Source: Burkholderia sp. Ax-1724 (GTDB lineage Bacteria; Pseudomonadota; Gammaproteobacteria; Burkholderiales; Burkholderiaceae). From it: a stretch of 64,000 nucleotides of DNA. Below, one piece after another: positions 17,505 to 25,989 of the stretch. How positions within the stretch are numbered: position 1 is the stretch's first letter; the number at the start of each line of letters is the position of its first letter. The notes beneath the pieces were generated by a model that was given only the letters and a program-made list of their open reading frames with translations, was not told the origin of the DNA and did not search any database. The translations under genes and the position numbers were made by a program. The DNA is taken from the NCBI RefSeq assembly GCF_011752995.1, contig NZ_VWWL01000009.1, positions 186,001 to 250,000 of the forward strand, in the 5' to 3' direction.

Positions 17505-17708
17505 TGAAAAATCGCTTGATTGTGCCGCGCGCGCCGAGGGCCGATACTCGTGCAAATCGACGTCGTCGGGCAAACCCGCTTAGACTTGAGTTTTGCCTGG
17601 TCGTCCGCGGCCGCGCCCGACGTCGCCGAAACCGCTCGGCCGAGGTGCGCGGCCCCGGTGTCGCGGCCGCTACCCTTGGCCTTTCGAGGCCGCCTTCAAG
17701 GACTTGCC

Positions 17709-18908
17709 ATGTTTGACCACATTCCCGCCTATCCCGGCGACCCGATTCTGAGCCTGAACGAAGACTTTCAGCTGGACCCCAGGCCGAACAAGGTCAACCT
17801 GAGCATCGGCATCTATTTCGACGACGCCGGCAAGCTGCCCGTCATCGACGCGGTGCGCCGCGCCGAAACCGCGCTGCTCGACGCGATCGGCCCGCGCTCG
17901 TATCTGCCGATGGCGGGTCTGCCGCTCTATCGCGACACCGCGCAGGCGCTCGTGTTCGGCGCGAACCACGCGGCGCGCGAGGCGGGCCGCATCGCCACCC
18001 TGCAGACGCTCGGCGGCTCGGGCGCGCTCAAGGTCGGTGCCGATTTCCTTAAGCGCTATTTCCCGGGCTCGCAGATGTGGATCAGCGACCCGAGCTGGGA
18101 AAACCATCGCGTCGTGTTCGAGGCGGCGGGGCTCACGGTCAACACCTATCCGTACTACGACCCGCAAACGGGTGGCCTGCGTTTCGCCGAGATGCTCGCC
18201 GCGATCGATACGCTGCCCGAAAAGAGCGTCGTGCTGCTGCATGCGTGCTGCCATAACCCGACCGGTGTCGATCTGAGCCCGGCGCAATGGGCCGAACTGG
18301 TGCCGGTATTGCAGCGCCGCAAGCTGATCGCGTTCGTCGACATGGCCTACCAGGGTTTCGGCGCGGGCCTTGAGGAAGACGCCGCCTGCGTGCGTCTGCT
18401 CGCCGACGCGGACGTGCCGCTGATCGTCGCCAATTCGTTCTCGAAGAACTTCTCGTTGTACGGCGAACGCTGCGGCGCCTTGAGCGTCGTGTGCCGGAGC
18501 GCCGACGAAGCCGCGCGCGTGCTCGGCCAACTGATGGCGGCGGTGCGCGCGAACTACAGCAATCCGCCGACGCACGGCGCGCGCCTCGTCGCCAACGTGC
18601 TTGCCGATGCGCAACTGCGCGCCTCGTGGGAAGCCGAACTCGGCGCGATGCGCGAGCGGATTCTGGCGATGCGCAACACGATCTACGCGGGCCTCGAAGG
18701 CCGTGTGGACGACGTAATGCGCACGCGCTACGTCGCGCAACGCGGCATGTTCACGTACACAGGGCTGTCCGAAAGCCAGGTCGAGCGCCTGCGTAACGAA
18801 TACGCAGTGTACGTGCTGCGCTCGGGACGCATGTGCGTCGCGGGCCTCAACGCGCGCAACGCCGAGTACGTGGCCTCGTCGATCGCAGCGGTGGTGTCGG
18901 GCGCCTGA
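17709..18908 (+). CDS. tyrB: Aromatic-amino-acid aminotransferase (class I, fold type I)
   Basis: A 399-residue PLP enzyme, the length of E. coli TyrB/AspC. ATG at 17709 gives the conserved MFDHIPAYPGDPILSL. The PLP-binding lysine is K246 in NSFSKNFSLYGERCG; HNPTGVD and the distal arginine region (CVAGLN) are present. It transfers the amino group between aromatic amino acids or aspartate and 2-oxoglutarate, in tyrosine/phenylalanine synthesis or breakdown. The divergent LysR suggests substrate-responsive control. Separation between TyrB and AspC activities cannot be settled by eye. Confidence 0.92.
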   Translation: MFDHIPAYPGDPILSLNEDFQLDPRPNKVNLSIGIYFDDAGKLPVIDAVRRAETALLDAIGPRSYLPMAGLPLYRDTAQALVFGANHAAREAGRIATLQTLGGSGALKVGADFLKRYFPGSQMWISDPSWENHRVVFEAAGLTVNTYPYYDPQTGGLRFAEMLAAIDTLPEKSVVLLHACCHNPTGVDLSPAQWAELVPVLQRRKLIAFVDMAYQGFGAGLEEDAACVRLLADADVPLIVANSFSKNFSLYGERCGALSVVCRSADEAARVLGQLMAAVRANYSNPPTHGARLVANVLADAQLRASWEAELGAMRERILAMRNTIYAGLEGRVDDVMRTRYVAQRGMFTYTGLSESQVERLRNEYAVYVLRSGRMCVAGLNARNAEYVASSIAAVVSGA

Positions 18909-18932
18909 GTCCGGCATCGAGCCAGGCATCAA

Positions 18933-18951
18933 GCGCGGCAGTATGCCGCGC
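18933..18951 (+). terminator. GC hairpin after the aminotransferase gene
   Basis: GCGCGGCA (18933-18940) and TGCCGCGC (18944-18951) form a perfect 8-base stem with a 3-base loop, 25 bases after the stop. No T-run follows, so termination is uncertain. Confidence 0.35.
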
Positions 18952-19049
18952 ATGACGGCGGCGAATGGCGGCAGGTATCGACGGGCGGCGCCGCGGCATA
19001 ACATGGCATGGCATGACGCAGCGCCGCCACGACAATCACGGAGACACGA

Positions 19050-19841
19050 ATGACGACCCTCGAAACCCGGCCGGCGAGCGTAGCGCCGTCCACCGCCCTG
19101 CATCCCGACGAATGGCAGGCGCGCGTGCAGCTCGCCGCGTGCTATCGCATCTTCGACATGCTCGGCTGGACCGAGATGATCTACAACCACATTACGTTGC
19201 GCGTGCCGGCGAGCGTCGCCGGCAACGAGCGCCACTTCCTCATCAACCCGTTCGGGCTGCACTACAGCGAAGTGACCGCGCGCAATCTCGTGAAAATCGA
19301 TGCGCACGGCCGCGTGCTCGACGGCTCGCCGCATCCGGTCAACCCGGCCGGCTTTGTCGTGCATGCGGCGATTCACGAAGGCATTCCCGAGGCGCACTGC
19401 GTGATGCACACGCATACGACAGCGGGTGTCGCCGTGGCCTGTCTCGAAGACGGCTTGCAGCAGACCAACTTCTATAGCGCACAACTGCACGAGCGCATTG
19501 CGTACCACGACTTCGAGGGCATTACGATTCATGCGGAAGAGGGGCCGCGTCTGCTCGAACATATCGGCAACCGCCAGGCGGTGATCCTGCGCAATCACGG
19601 CCTGCTCGCATGGGGCCACACGTTGCCGCAGACCTTCGCGATACTGTGGACGCTCAACCGCGCGTGCGAAATCCAGATGGCGACGTTTGCGATGGGCCGC
19701 GTGCGGCCGGTGCCCGAGGACGTGGCGGCCCGCTGCTCGCGCGATGCGCTGCAGTTCGACCCGCGCCACGGCGCGGGGCAGGACGTGTTCGATGCGCTGG
19801 TGCGGCGCGTCGATCGCATCGACGCGAGCTACCGGCAGTGA
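19050..19841 (+). CDS. Class II aldolase/adducin family protein
   Basis: A 263-residue cytosolic protein. The family features are the early RIFDMLGWTEMIYNHIT, the metal-binding HTHT at about residues 115-118, and the third histidine in ILRNHGLLAWG. Bacterial members are Zn-dependent aldolases, epimerases or decarboxylases of sugar phosphates; this Burkholderia-type branch is usually of unknown substrate. The start MTTLETRPAS is preceded by GGAGACACGA. It is followed 100 bases later by a ketopantoate-reductase-like gene in the same direction, suggesting a common operon. Confidence 0.9.
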   Translation: MTTLETRPASVAPSTALHPDEWQARVQLAACYRIFDMLGWTEMIYNHITLRVPASVAGNERHFLINPFGLHYSEVTARNLVKIDAHGRVLDGSPHPVNPAGFVVHAAIHEGIPEAHCVMHTHTTAGVAVACLEDGLQQTNFYSAQLHERIAYHDFEGITIHAEEGPRLLEHIGNRQAVILRNHGLLAWGHTLPQTFAILWTLNRACEIQMATFAMGRVRPVPEDVAARCSRDALQFDPRHGAGQDVFDALVRRVDRIDASYRQ

Positions 19842-19867
19842 GCGCGTGATGGGCGCATGAGGAGCAC

Positions 19868-19945
19868 ATGACCCGTTCGAAGCCTCAACGCGGCAAGCAG
19901 GTCAAGAAACCCAGTCAGGAATCCACGCAAGGATTGAAGCGATGA
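19868..19945 (+). CDS. Candidate 25-residue basic micro-ORF coupled to the next gene
   Basis: ATG at 19868 has GAGGAG just upstream; 25 codons rich in Lys, Arg, Gln and Ser end in a TGA that overlaps the ATG of the following gene by four bases (ATGA). The arrangement suggests translational coupling, and the product could be a coupling leader rather than a functional protein. It could equally be chance, since the next gene has its own AAGGA. Confidence 0.35.
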   Translation: MTRSKPQRGKQVKKPSQESTQGLKR

Positions 19946-20925
19946 AAGTAGCGATCTATGGCGCCGGCGCGATCGGCGGCTGGATGGGCGTGAAGCTCGC
20001 ACAGGCCGGCCACGCGGTGAGCGTGGTGGCGCGCGGCGCGACGCTCGACGCATTGCGCCAGCACGGGCTGCGTCTGGTCGAAGGCGGCGTCGTGTTCGCC
20101 GAACAGGTCGAGGCGAGCGAGAATCCCGCCAGCCTCGGCGTGCAGGAACTCGTCGTGATCGCGGTGAAGGGACCGGCGATGGCGGCGGTGGCCGCGCGAA
20201 TCGCGCCGCTGCTCGGCCCCGGCACGATCGTGCTGACGGCGATGAACGGCGTGCCGTGGTGGTTCTGCGACGGGCTCGGCGGCGGCTTCGCGCGGCAGCG
20301 CCTGACGTCGATCGACCCGGACGGCGCAATCGCGGCGGCGATTCCCGGCGCGCGGACGGTCGGCTGTGTCGTGCATGCGAGCTGCCTCGTCGATGCACCC
20401 GGCGTGATCCGCCATCACCAGGGCAACGGGCTGATCGTCGGCGAGGCGTCGGGGCAGCCGAGCGAGCGCGTCGAACAGCTCGCGGCGCTGCTGAGGGCGG
20501 CCGGCTTCGATGCGTCGATGTCGGCGCAGATCCAGCGCGACGTCTGGTACAAGCTGTGGGGCAACATGACGATGAACCCGGTCAGCGCGCTCACGGGCGC
20601 GACGACGGACCGGATTCTCGGCGACGAACTCGTGCGCGGCTTCGTTACGCAGATCATGCTCGAAGCGAAGGAGATCGGCGCGCGCTTCGGCATTCCGATC
20701 GAGCAGGCGCCCGACGATCGTCACGCGATCACGCTGAAGCTCGGCGCGATGAAAACCTCGATGTTGCAGGACGTGCAGGCGGGCAAGGCGGTCGAGCTCG
20801 ACGCGCTGGTCGGGGCGGTACGCGAACTCGGGCAGCTGACGCAGGTGCCGACGCCGTATACCGACGTATTGCTCGGGCTCGCGCGGTTGCAGGCGAGCAC
20901 GTTGGGTTTGTATCCGAAGCAGTGA
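19942..20925 (+). CDS. 2-dehydropantoate 2-reductase family protein (PanE/ApbA-like)
   Basis: A 327-residue NADPH-dependent oxidoreductase. The N-terminal Rossmann fold starts MKVAIYGAGAIGGWMGVKL; the ketopantoate-reductase catalytic lysine lies in RDVWYKLWGNMTMNP and the C-terminal helical domain has MLQDVQAGKAVELDALVG, both family signatures. In pantothenate synthesis PanE reduces 2-dehydropantoate, but Burkholderia genomes carry several paralogues with other substrates, and the neighbour here is a class II aldolase, so a catabolic role is equally likely. AAGGA lies 8 bases before the start. A bidirectional terminator follows. Confidence 0.88.
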   Translation: MKVAIYGAGAIGGWMGVKLAQAGHAVSVVARGATLDALRQHGLRLVEGGVVFAEQVEASENPASLGVQELVVIAVKGPAMAAVAARIAPLLGPGTIVLTAMNGVPWWFCDGLGGGFARQRLTSIDPDGAIAAAIPGARTVGCVVHASCLVDAPGVIRHHQGNGLIVGEASGQPSERVEQLAALLRAAGFDASMSAQIQRDVWYKLWGNMTMNPVSALTGATTDRILGDELVRGFVTQIMLEAKEIGARFGIPIEQAPDDRHAITLKLGAMKTSMLQDVQAGKAVELDALVGAVRELGQLTQVPTPYTDVLLGLARLQASTLGLYPKQ

Positions 20926-20972
20926 GGCGGTGAGGCAGTCAGGGTTCGAGGCACGCAGGCCCGAACCCTCGA

Positions 20973-21005
20973 GCGCGGTCTTGCCTGAAAACCGCGCGGT
21001 TTTTC
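20973..21005. terminator. Bidirectional terminator between convergent genes
   Basis: GCGCGGT (20973-20979) pairs with ACCGCGC (20991-20997), followed by GGTTTTT. The segment AAAACCGCGCGGTTTT (20988-21003) is itself a perfect palindrome, so the site can serve both strands. Another perfect 8-base inverted repeat, AGGGTTCG/CGAACCCT, lies just upstream at 20941-20969. Confidence 0.7.
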
Positions 21006-21038
21006 ATGCGGACTCGCCGCAATGAGTCCGCGCGCGCG

Positions 21039-23021
21039 TTACTCGGCCCCAGCCGCATGCACCGACGGCCGCATCGGCAGCTCGCCCGTCGCGGCGTGGC
21101 ATTCCTCGATCATCGCCCGAAACGTGGGCGACGCCGGCAGGGCGCCGGCCGTTTCCAGTTCCGCGCCATTACGTTCCGCCGGCTCGCTGATGCCGACGCC
21201 CACCACGAGCGTCGCGCGCGGCCGCCATTCGCGCGTGCGCCGCAGCATGTTGCGCAGATACGGCGGCGACTCGGGCGCATCGAGCGACACGATGCAGATG
21301 ATCGACGCGTCCTTGTAGCTCGGCTCGTCGGCGTGCGCGCTGCGATAGCCGGAGTGCGTCGCCATCATCGGCGCGAAGCCCTGGCGGCCGAGCAGTTGCA
21401 CCGCGATCGCGGTCGTCACTTCGTCGAACGCGCCGCGTCCGGGCACGCACAGCACCGCCGTTTTCGTCGCGTCCCGCGACTCGGGCGTATGCGCGGGCAC
21501 ATGATCGCCGCGGTGCCCGGCCGCTTCCTGCGGCGCGCTGGCGAGCAGCGTGCCGCCCATCTCGGTGGCGTGGGTGGCGTGGGCCGCATCGGCGCGCGCG
21601 AGCGTGTCCGGCAAGCCATCGGCGACTTCGAGGTTCTCGACGATATCGACGAGCGCGTCGTTGATCCGCTGCAACTGGTCCGGCATCAGCACGCCGCGCA
21701 GCGCGTCGTTACGCGCGAGCCGCAAGCCTTCGAGCGCGACCTTGTCGTAGTAGTCGATCAGCGACATCTCGCGCAGCAACCGCTCGGCCTGCACGATCGC
21801 CTCGTGCGGATCGTCGGCGAGCAGGCGCTGGTAGAAATTCTGCGCGGGCGTCAGCGCGGGCTGGTCGCCGAGCAGCACGGTGAGGAAGTTGAGGCGGTCG
21901 GCATAGCGCCCGAGCGTGACGACGCACAGCGTGAGCGGCGTCGACAGCACGAGCCCGATCGGCCCCCACAGCCAGCTCCAGAAGATCGCCGCGACCACCA
22001 CCGCGAGCGGCGAGAGCCCCGAGCGATGGCCGTACAGCAGCGGCTCGGCAATCTGCCCGGCCACCACGTCGACGACGATGAACAGGATCAGCGTATAGAC
22101 GGCCATCGTCCATTGCGGCTGGATCGCGGCCGCGAGAAACACGGCGAGGATCGCCGCGATCCAGATGCCGATATACGGCACGAAGCGCAGCAGCGCGGCG
22201 ATCACGCCGAACAGCAGCGCGCCCGGCACGCCGATGACCGCCAGCCCGATCGCGATCACGCCGCCCGTGCTGAGGTTCACGCCGAGCTGCGCGACGAAGT
22301 AGCGGGACAGACGCCCGGCGGCGTCGTTGATCGCCGTGGTCGTGCGGTGCAGGTCGCGCGAGCCGAACAGGCTGATGAGCCGGTCGCGCAGGTCCTCGCG
22401 CTGCAAAAGAATGAAGATCGTCACGACCAGCACGATGAAGCTCGTCTCGATCGGCGCGATGGCCGGCGACAGCGCGCGCTGCGCAAGCTGGATCGGCGTC
22501 GGCGCGGGCTCGTGCACCTCGACCGGCTGCGGCACCGCGGGCGCGTTGCGCGCGGCGCGCCCGGTCGGATGCGGCGGAGCGGGGCGCGACGGCGCCATGC
22601 GCTGCAGCACGGAAGCGGTGCTGCTCATCAGCGAGTCGGCGCGGCCGACGGTTTTTTCCTGCACCGTTTCGATCTTCTGCTCGATCGCTTCCTGATACTG
22701 CGGCAGGGCGCCGGCCAACTGCACGATCTGCGCGCCGATCAGCGCGCCGACCGCGAGCATCGAGGCGAGCGCGAACAGCACGGCAATGAAGATCGACGGC
22801 CACTGGCCCATGTGCAGGCGCCGCAGCATCTGCACGAGCGGCGCGAGCAGAAAGCTCAGCAGCACCGACAGCGTGATCGGAATCAGCACTGCCCGGCCGA
22901 AGTAGAGGCCGCACACGACCACGACGCCGGTAATCAGCGACACGAGGCCATGCAGGCCTGGCGTGCCCGGCGGGTAAACGCGGTTCGGCGGCCGCTGCGG
23001 CGGCGGTAACGATATTTTCAT
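21039..23021 (-). CDS. AI-2E family transporter with C-terminal soluble domain
   Basis: A 660-residue inner-membrane protein; ATG at 23019-23021 (MKISLPPPQRPPN) is chosen because the longer frame upstream overlaps non-coding sequence. Residues 30-110 and about 210-400 hold the eight hydrophobic segments of the AI-2E/PerM family (LYFGRAVLIPITLSVLLSFLLAPL, FVPYIGIWIAAILAV, LSPLAVVVAAIFWSWLWGPIG). A Pro/Ala-rich insert lies between (about 160-200). From about 500 to 650 there is a soluble alpha/beta domain (TAVLCVPGRGAFDEVTTAIA, ASIICIVSLDAPESPP). The family exports varied small molecules or ions; the quorum-signal role does not generalise. Downstream of the DUF445 gene on the same strand, gap 172. 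Confidence 0.88.
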   Translation of the reverse strand: MKISLPPPQRPPNRVYPPGTPGLHGLVSLITGVVVVCGLYFGRAVLIPITLSVLLSFLLAPLVQMLRRLHMGQWPSIFIAVLFALASMLAVGALIGAQIVQLAGALPQYQEAIEQKIETVQEKTVGRADSLMSSTASVLQRMAPSRPAPPHPTGRAARNAPAVPQPVEVHEPAPTPIQLAQRALSPAIAPIETSFIVLVVTIFILLQREDLRDRLISLFGSRDLHRTTTAINDAAGRLSRYFVAQLGVNLSTGGVIAIGLAVIGVPGALLFGVIAALLRFVPYIGIWIAAILAVFLAAAIQPQWTMAVYTLILFIVVDVVAGQIAEPLLYGHRSGLSPLAVVVAAIFWSWLWGPIGLVLSTPLTLCVVTLGRYADRLNFLTVLLGDQPALTPAQNFYQRLLADDPHEAIVQAERLLREMSLIDYYDKVALEGLRLARNDALRGVLMPDQLQRINDALVDIVENLEVADGLPDTLARADAAHATHATEMGGTLLASAPQEAAGHRGDHVPAHTPESRDATKTAVLCVPGRGAFDEVTTAIAVQLLGRQGFAPMMATHSGYRSAHADEPSYKDASIICIVSLDAPESPPYLRNMLRRTREWRPRATLVVGVGISEPAERNGAELETAGALPASPTFRAMIEECHAATGELPMRPSVHAAGAE

Positions 23022-23193
23022 GTGAACAGAGATTCCGGTTGGAGCGCGCTGCCGGGGCGTTCCGGGAGATAACGGGGCAGCAAGACATATGCCTGAATTG
23101 TAGGCGGTTTGGCGTGCCGCGAACCAGAGGCACGCATCGTAACGGAGCGGCGCGATGGGCTCGCTCGAGTTGGCCGATTCGCCGGCTCGCCAG

Positions 23194-24474
23194 CTAGCCG
23201 ACCTGCATGCGCAGCAGCTCCAGCAGTTGCGAACTCGCATACAGCAAGAGCCCGATAAAGCCGCCGACGAGCGTTCCGTTGATGCGGATGTATTGCAGGT
23301 CCTTGCCGATATTCAGTTCGATCTGCCGCGACATCTCGCGCGAGTCCCAGTTCTTCACCGTATCGCTGATATGACGCGTGAGGAACTGCGCGAAGTCGGG
23401 GGCCATCGCGCGCGCCGCGTCTTCGAGATGATCGTTCAGCGATTGCCGCAGCGCCGGGTCGCTCGCGAGTTCGCGGCCGATCCACTGGCCCATTGCCGCC
23501 ACGCGCGCATGCAGCGCCGAGTCGGTGCTGTACAGGTCGCGCTTGAGCCACGCGCGCAACTCGCTCCACATGTCCTTCACGTAGGCGCTGAACGCCTCGC
23601 CTTCGACGAGATAGCGCTTCAAAGCCTCGCCCTGCCGCAAAAACGCGGGATCGGTCTTCAGCTTCGCGATCAGCTTTCGCGCAGCCTCGTCGAACCGCTC
23701 GCGCATCTCGTGCGCGGGATTCTCCGCGATCTGTTCGAGCATTCGGTTCGCGGCGCTCGCGATCGCGTCCGCGCCTTTCTCGCCGAGCCATGCCGAGGGC
23801 AGAATCTTCTCCATCTTCGGATACTCGCTCCTGACCCAATCGACGATGCGTGCCGCAATGAACTCGCGCGCGGGCGGCTCGCGCAGCAGTGCGATCAGCT
23901 GATCGAGCGCAGTGTCGAGCAGTTCCTGATGGCGGCCGTCGCGCGTGAGCGTGTCGAGCATCGCGCCCGTCGCTTGCGACAGATCGACCTTCGCGAGCAC
24001 GTCGCGCAGCGCGTCGCGGATGAAGCTTTGGATGCGCGCGTCGTCGGCCACGTCGAGCATGCCGCCCGTCAGGCGCACGACGTAATCGCCGAGGCGTGCG
24101 GTATTGGCCGGCTCGGTGAGCCACAACGTGATGCTGCGCGCCGGGTCGTGGCGGCGGATCAGGCCGACGAGCGAGGGCACGTCGAGAAACTTGTCCTGCA
24201 CGAAGACCGCGAGGTTATCGGCGATCTTGTGCTTGTTGCGCGGGATGATCGCGGTATGGCGCGCGACGAGCGGAAGCGGTACGCGCCGGAACAGCGCGGC
24301 GACGGCGAACCAGTCCGCGAGCGCGCCGACCATCGCGGCCTCGGCAATCGCCTTGATGCCGTCGATCCACACGCCGCGCGGCATGAACGCGGTCACGACG
24401 AAAACGCCGGCGGCCACGAGCAGCAGCAATAAGGGCGTGCGCCTGGCGCGCTTCAGTTCGGTGGTCTTGTCCAT
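23194..24474 (-). CDS. DUF445 family membrane protein
   Basis: A 426-residue protein; ATG at 24472-24474 (MDKTTELKRARR) directly precedes a hydrophobic N-terminal segment (PLLLLLVAAGVFVVTAF). The DUF445 signature follows: AEAAMVGALADWFAVAALFRRVPLPLVARHTAIIPRNK. The long middle is amphipathic helix, and a second membrane segment at the C-terminus (GTLVGGFIGLLLYASSQLLELL) makes an N- and C-anchored protein. Its function is unknown. It is divergent from the SbcD-like gene and upstream of the AI-2E gene. Confidence 0.88.
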   Translation of the reverse strand: MDKTTELKRARRTPLLLLLVAAGVFVVTAFMPRGVWIDGIKAIAEAAMVGALADWFAVAALFRRVPLPLVARHTAIIPRNKHKIADNLAVFVQDKFLDVPSLVGLIRRHDPARSITLWLTEPANTARLGDYVVRLTGGMLDVADDARIQSFIRDALRDVLAKVDLSQATGAMLDTLTRDGRHQELLDTALDQLIALLREPPAREFIAARIVDWVRSEYPKMEKILPSAWLGEKGADAIASAANRMLEQIAENPAHEMRERFDEAARKLIAKLKTDPAFLRQGEALKRYLVEGEAFSAYVKDMWSELRAWLKRDLYSTDSALHARVAAMGQWIGRELASDPALRQSLNDHLEDAARAMAPDFAQFLTRHISDTVKNWDSREMSRQIELNIGKDLQYIRINGTLVGGFIGLLLYASSQLLELLRMQVG

Positions 24475-24804
24475 CGTCGGGGTGGTCCTGTCGGGCGAGG
24501 GCGGTGCGGTACGGTGCGGGTGCCATGATGCGGCACGGCCGGCGCATGCGTCCAGCCGGCGTACGCGCGGCGGCTTCGGCAAGGTAACATTCGCGCTTGG
24601 ACTCGCATGCGGCTGCGTCGAATGCGATGGCGCGCAGCAGGATGTGATGCGGGTCGTGGCAAGGCACGCCGGCGCACCCGGCAGGACAACCACGCGGCGA
24701 CACAACACAACACAACACGGCGAAGCAGCGTAACAAAACGCGGTTCGGCGCAACGAACCACGATGCAGCATGGCACGAGACAGGACAACCGCAACGAGGA
24801 CCCA
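24475..24804. other. Divergent intergenic region with a microsatellite
   Basis: 330 bases between the DUF445 (minus) and nuclease (plus) starts. It holds three perfect CACAA units at 24701-24715 and a partial fourth, and several dispersed CGCATGCG-like stretches. GAGGA at 24796-24800 is the nuclease ribosome site. No promoter is clear. Confidence 0.55.
24701..24718. repeat. CACAA pentanucleotide microsatellite
   Basis: (CACAA)3 followed by CAC, about 85 bases upstream of the SbcD-like start codon. Short pentanucleotide tracts can vary in copy number by slippage; three copies is a low number. Confidence 0.85.
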
Positions 24805-25989
24805 GTGAGCAGATTTCTACACACCGCGGATTGGCAGATCGGCACGCAGTTCGGCCAGTTCGAAGCGGACGAGGCCGCGCATCTCGCACAGGCGCGCTTC
24901 GATACCGTGCGCCGCATCGCTGAGGAAGCGGCCGCGCGCAACGTCGATGCGGTGCTCGTCGCGGGCGACGTGTTCGATCTGCAAACGGTTTCGGACACGG
25001 TGATCCGGCGTCTGTTCGCGGCGCTGCAACCGTTCTCCGGGCCTTGGATCATGCTGCCCGGCAATCACGACGCCGCCCTCGTCGAAAGCGTGTGGACCCG
25101 CGCGCAGCGCCTGAACTGCATCGCGCCGAACGTGCGCGTCGTGCTCGAACCCGGCGTCGTGCTGCTCGACGCCTGCCGTTGCGCGCTGCTGTGCGCGCCG
25201 CTCACGCAACGCATCACCTACGACGACACCACCGCCTTCTTCGATACGGCCGAGACGCCGCCTGGCTATGCGCGCGTCGGGCTCGCGCATGGCAGCGTCG
25301 GCGGAATTCTGCAGGAGAGCATCGATTCGTCGAATCCGCTCGCGCCGACGCGTGCCGCGAGCGCGCGGCTCGACTATCTCGCGCTCGGCGACTGGCACGG
25401 CCATCTGCGTGTCGACGACCGTACGTGGTACGCGGGCACGCACGAGCAGGACCGCTTTCGCGCCAACGAGCCGGGTTTCGTGCTCGACGTGACGCTAGGC
25501 GAGGACGCGCCGCCGCGCGTCGAAGCGGTGCGGGTCGGGCAATACCGGTGGCATCGCTGGGACGAAACGATCTCGGTGCCGAGCGACGTCGAGGCGCTCC
25601 GGACGCGGCTCGCCGCGCTCGGCGCCGACGACGTGCTGCGGATCGAGGTCGGCGGCACGGCGGCGCTCGCCGATGCCGAGGCGCTGCGTGTCGCGGTCGA
25701 GGAAACCCGCGCCCGCGTGCGCGCGCTGCGGGCCGATCTTGGCGACCTGCACGTACTGCCCACCGCCGACGATCTCGCCGAACTCGGCGCGCAAAGCGGT
25801 TATCTGGCCAAGGTCGTCGCGCGGCTGCGCGGCTTGCAGGAAGACCCGCAGGGCGATCCGCAGCAGGCGCGGCACGCTGCCGAGGCGCTGTTGCTGCTCG
25901 CGCGTTTTCAACGTGAACAGCAACCCGCGCGGCAACGTGAGACACATATGGCACATACCACGCCGCAGCGCGAAGCGAGGTCCGCATGA
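24805..25989 (+). CDS. SbcD/Mre11-like DNA exonuclease subunit (metallophosphoesterase)
   Basis: A 394-residue protein, similar in length to E. coli SbcD. GTG at 24805 is selected because GAGGA lies 5-6 bases upstream and it gives the family start V-SRFLHTADWQIG. The phosphoesterase motifs are in order: HTADWQIG, AGDVFD, PGNHDA, GLAHGS and LGDWHGH, which bind two manganese ions. It is expected to be the nuclease partner of the ATPase encoded next (ATGA overlap), as in SbcCD, and to cut hairpins or process DNA ends. Sequence alone does not say whether this is true SbcD or a related DNA-repair exonuclease. Confidence 0.9.
   Translation: MSRFLHTADWQIGTQFGQFEADEAAHLAQARFDTVRRIAEEAAARNVDAVLVAGDVFDLQTVSDTVIRRLFAALQPFSGPWIMLPGNHDAALVESVWTRAQRLNCIAPNVRVVLEPGVVLLDACRCALLCAPLTQRITYDDTTAFFDTAETPPGYARVGLAHGSVGGILQESIDSSNPLAPTRAASARLDYLALGDWHGHLRVDDRTWYAGTHEQDRFRANEPGFVLDVTLGEDAPPRVEAVRVGQYRWHRWDETISVPSDVEALRTRLAALGADDVLRIEVGGTAALADAEALRVAVEETRARVRALRADLGDLHVLPTADDLAELGAQSGYLAKVVARLRGLQEDPQGDPQQARHAAEALLLLARFQREQQPARQRETHMAHTTPQREARSA

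Noticed and set aside
18933..18951. Full intrinsic terminator after the aminotransferase gene
   Set aside because: Stem is perfect but no T-run follows, so only a weak terminator call was made.
17670..19769. 699-codon minus-strand frame opposite the aminotransferase gene
   Set aside because: Antisense shadow of the class I aminotransferase and aldolase genes.
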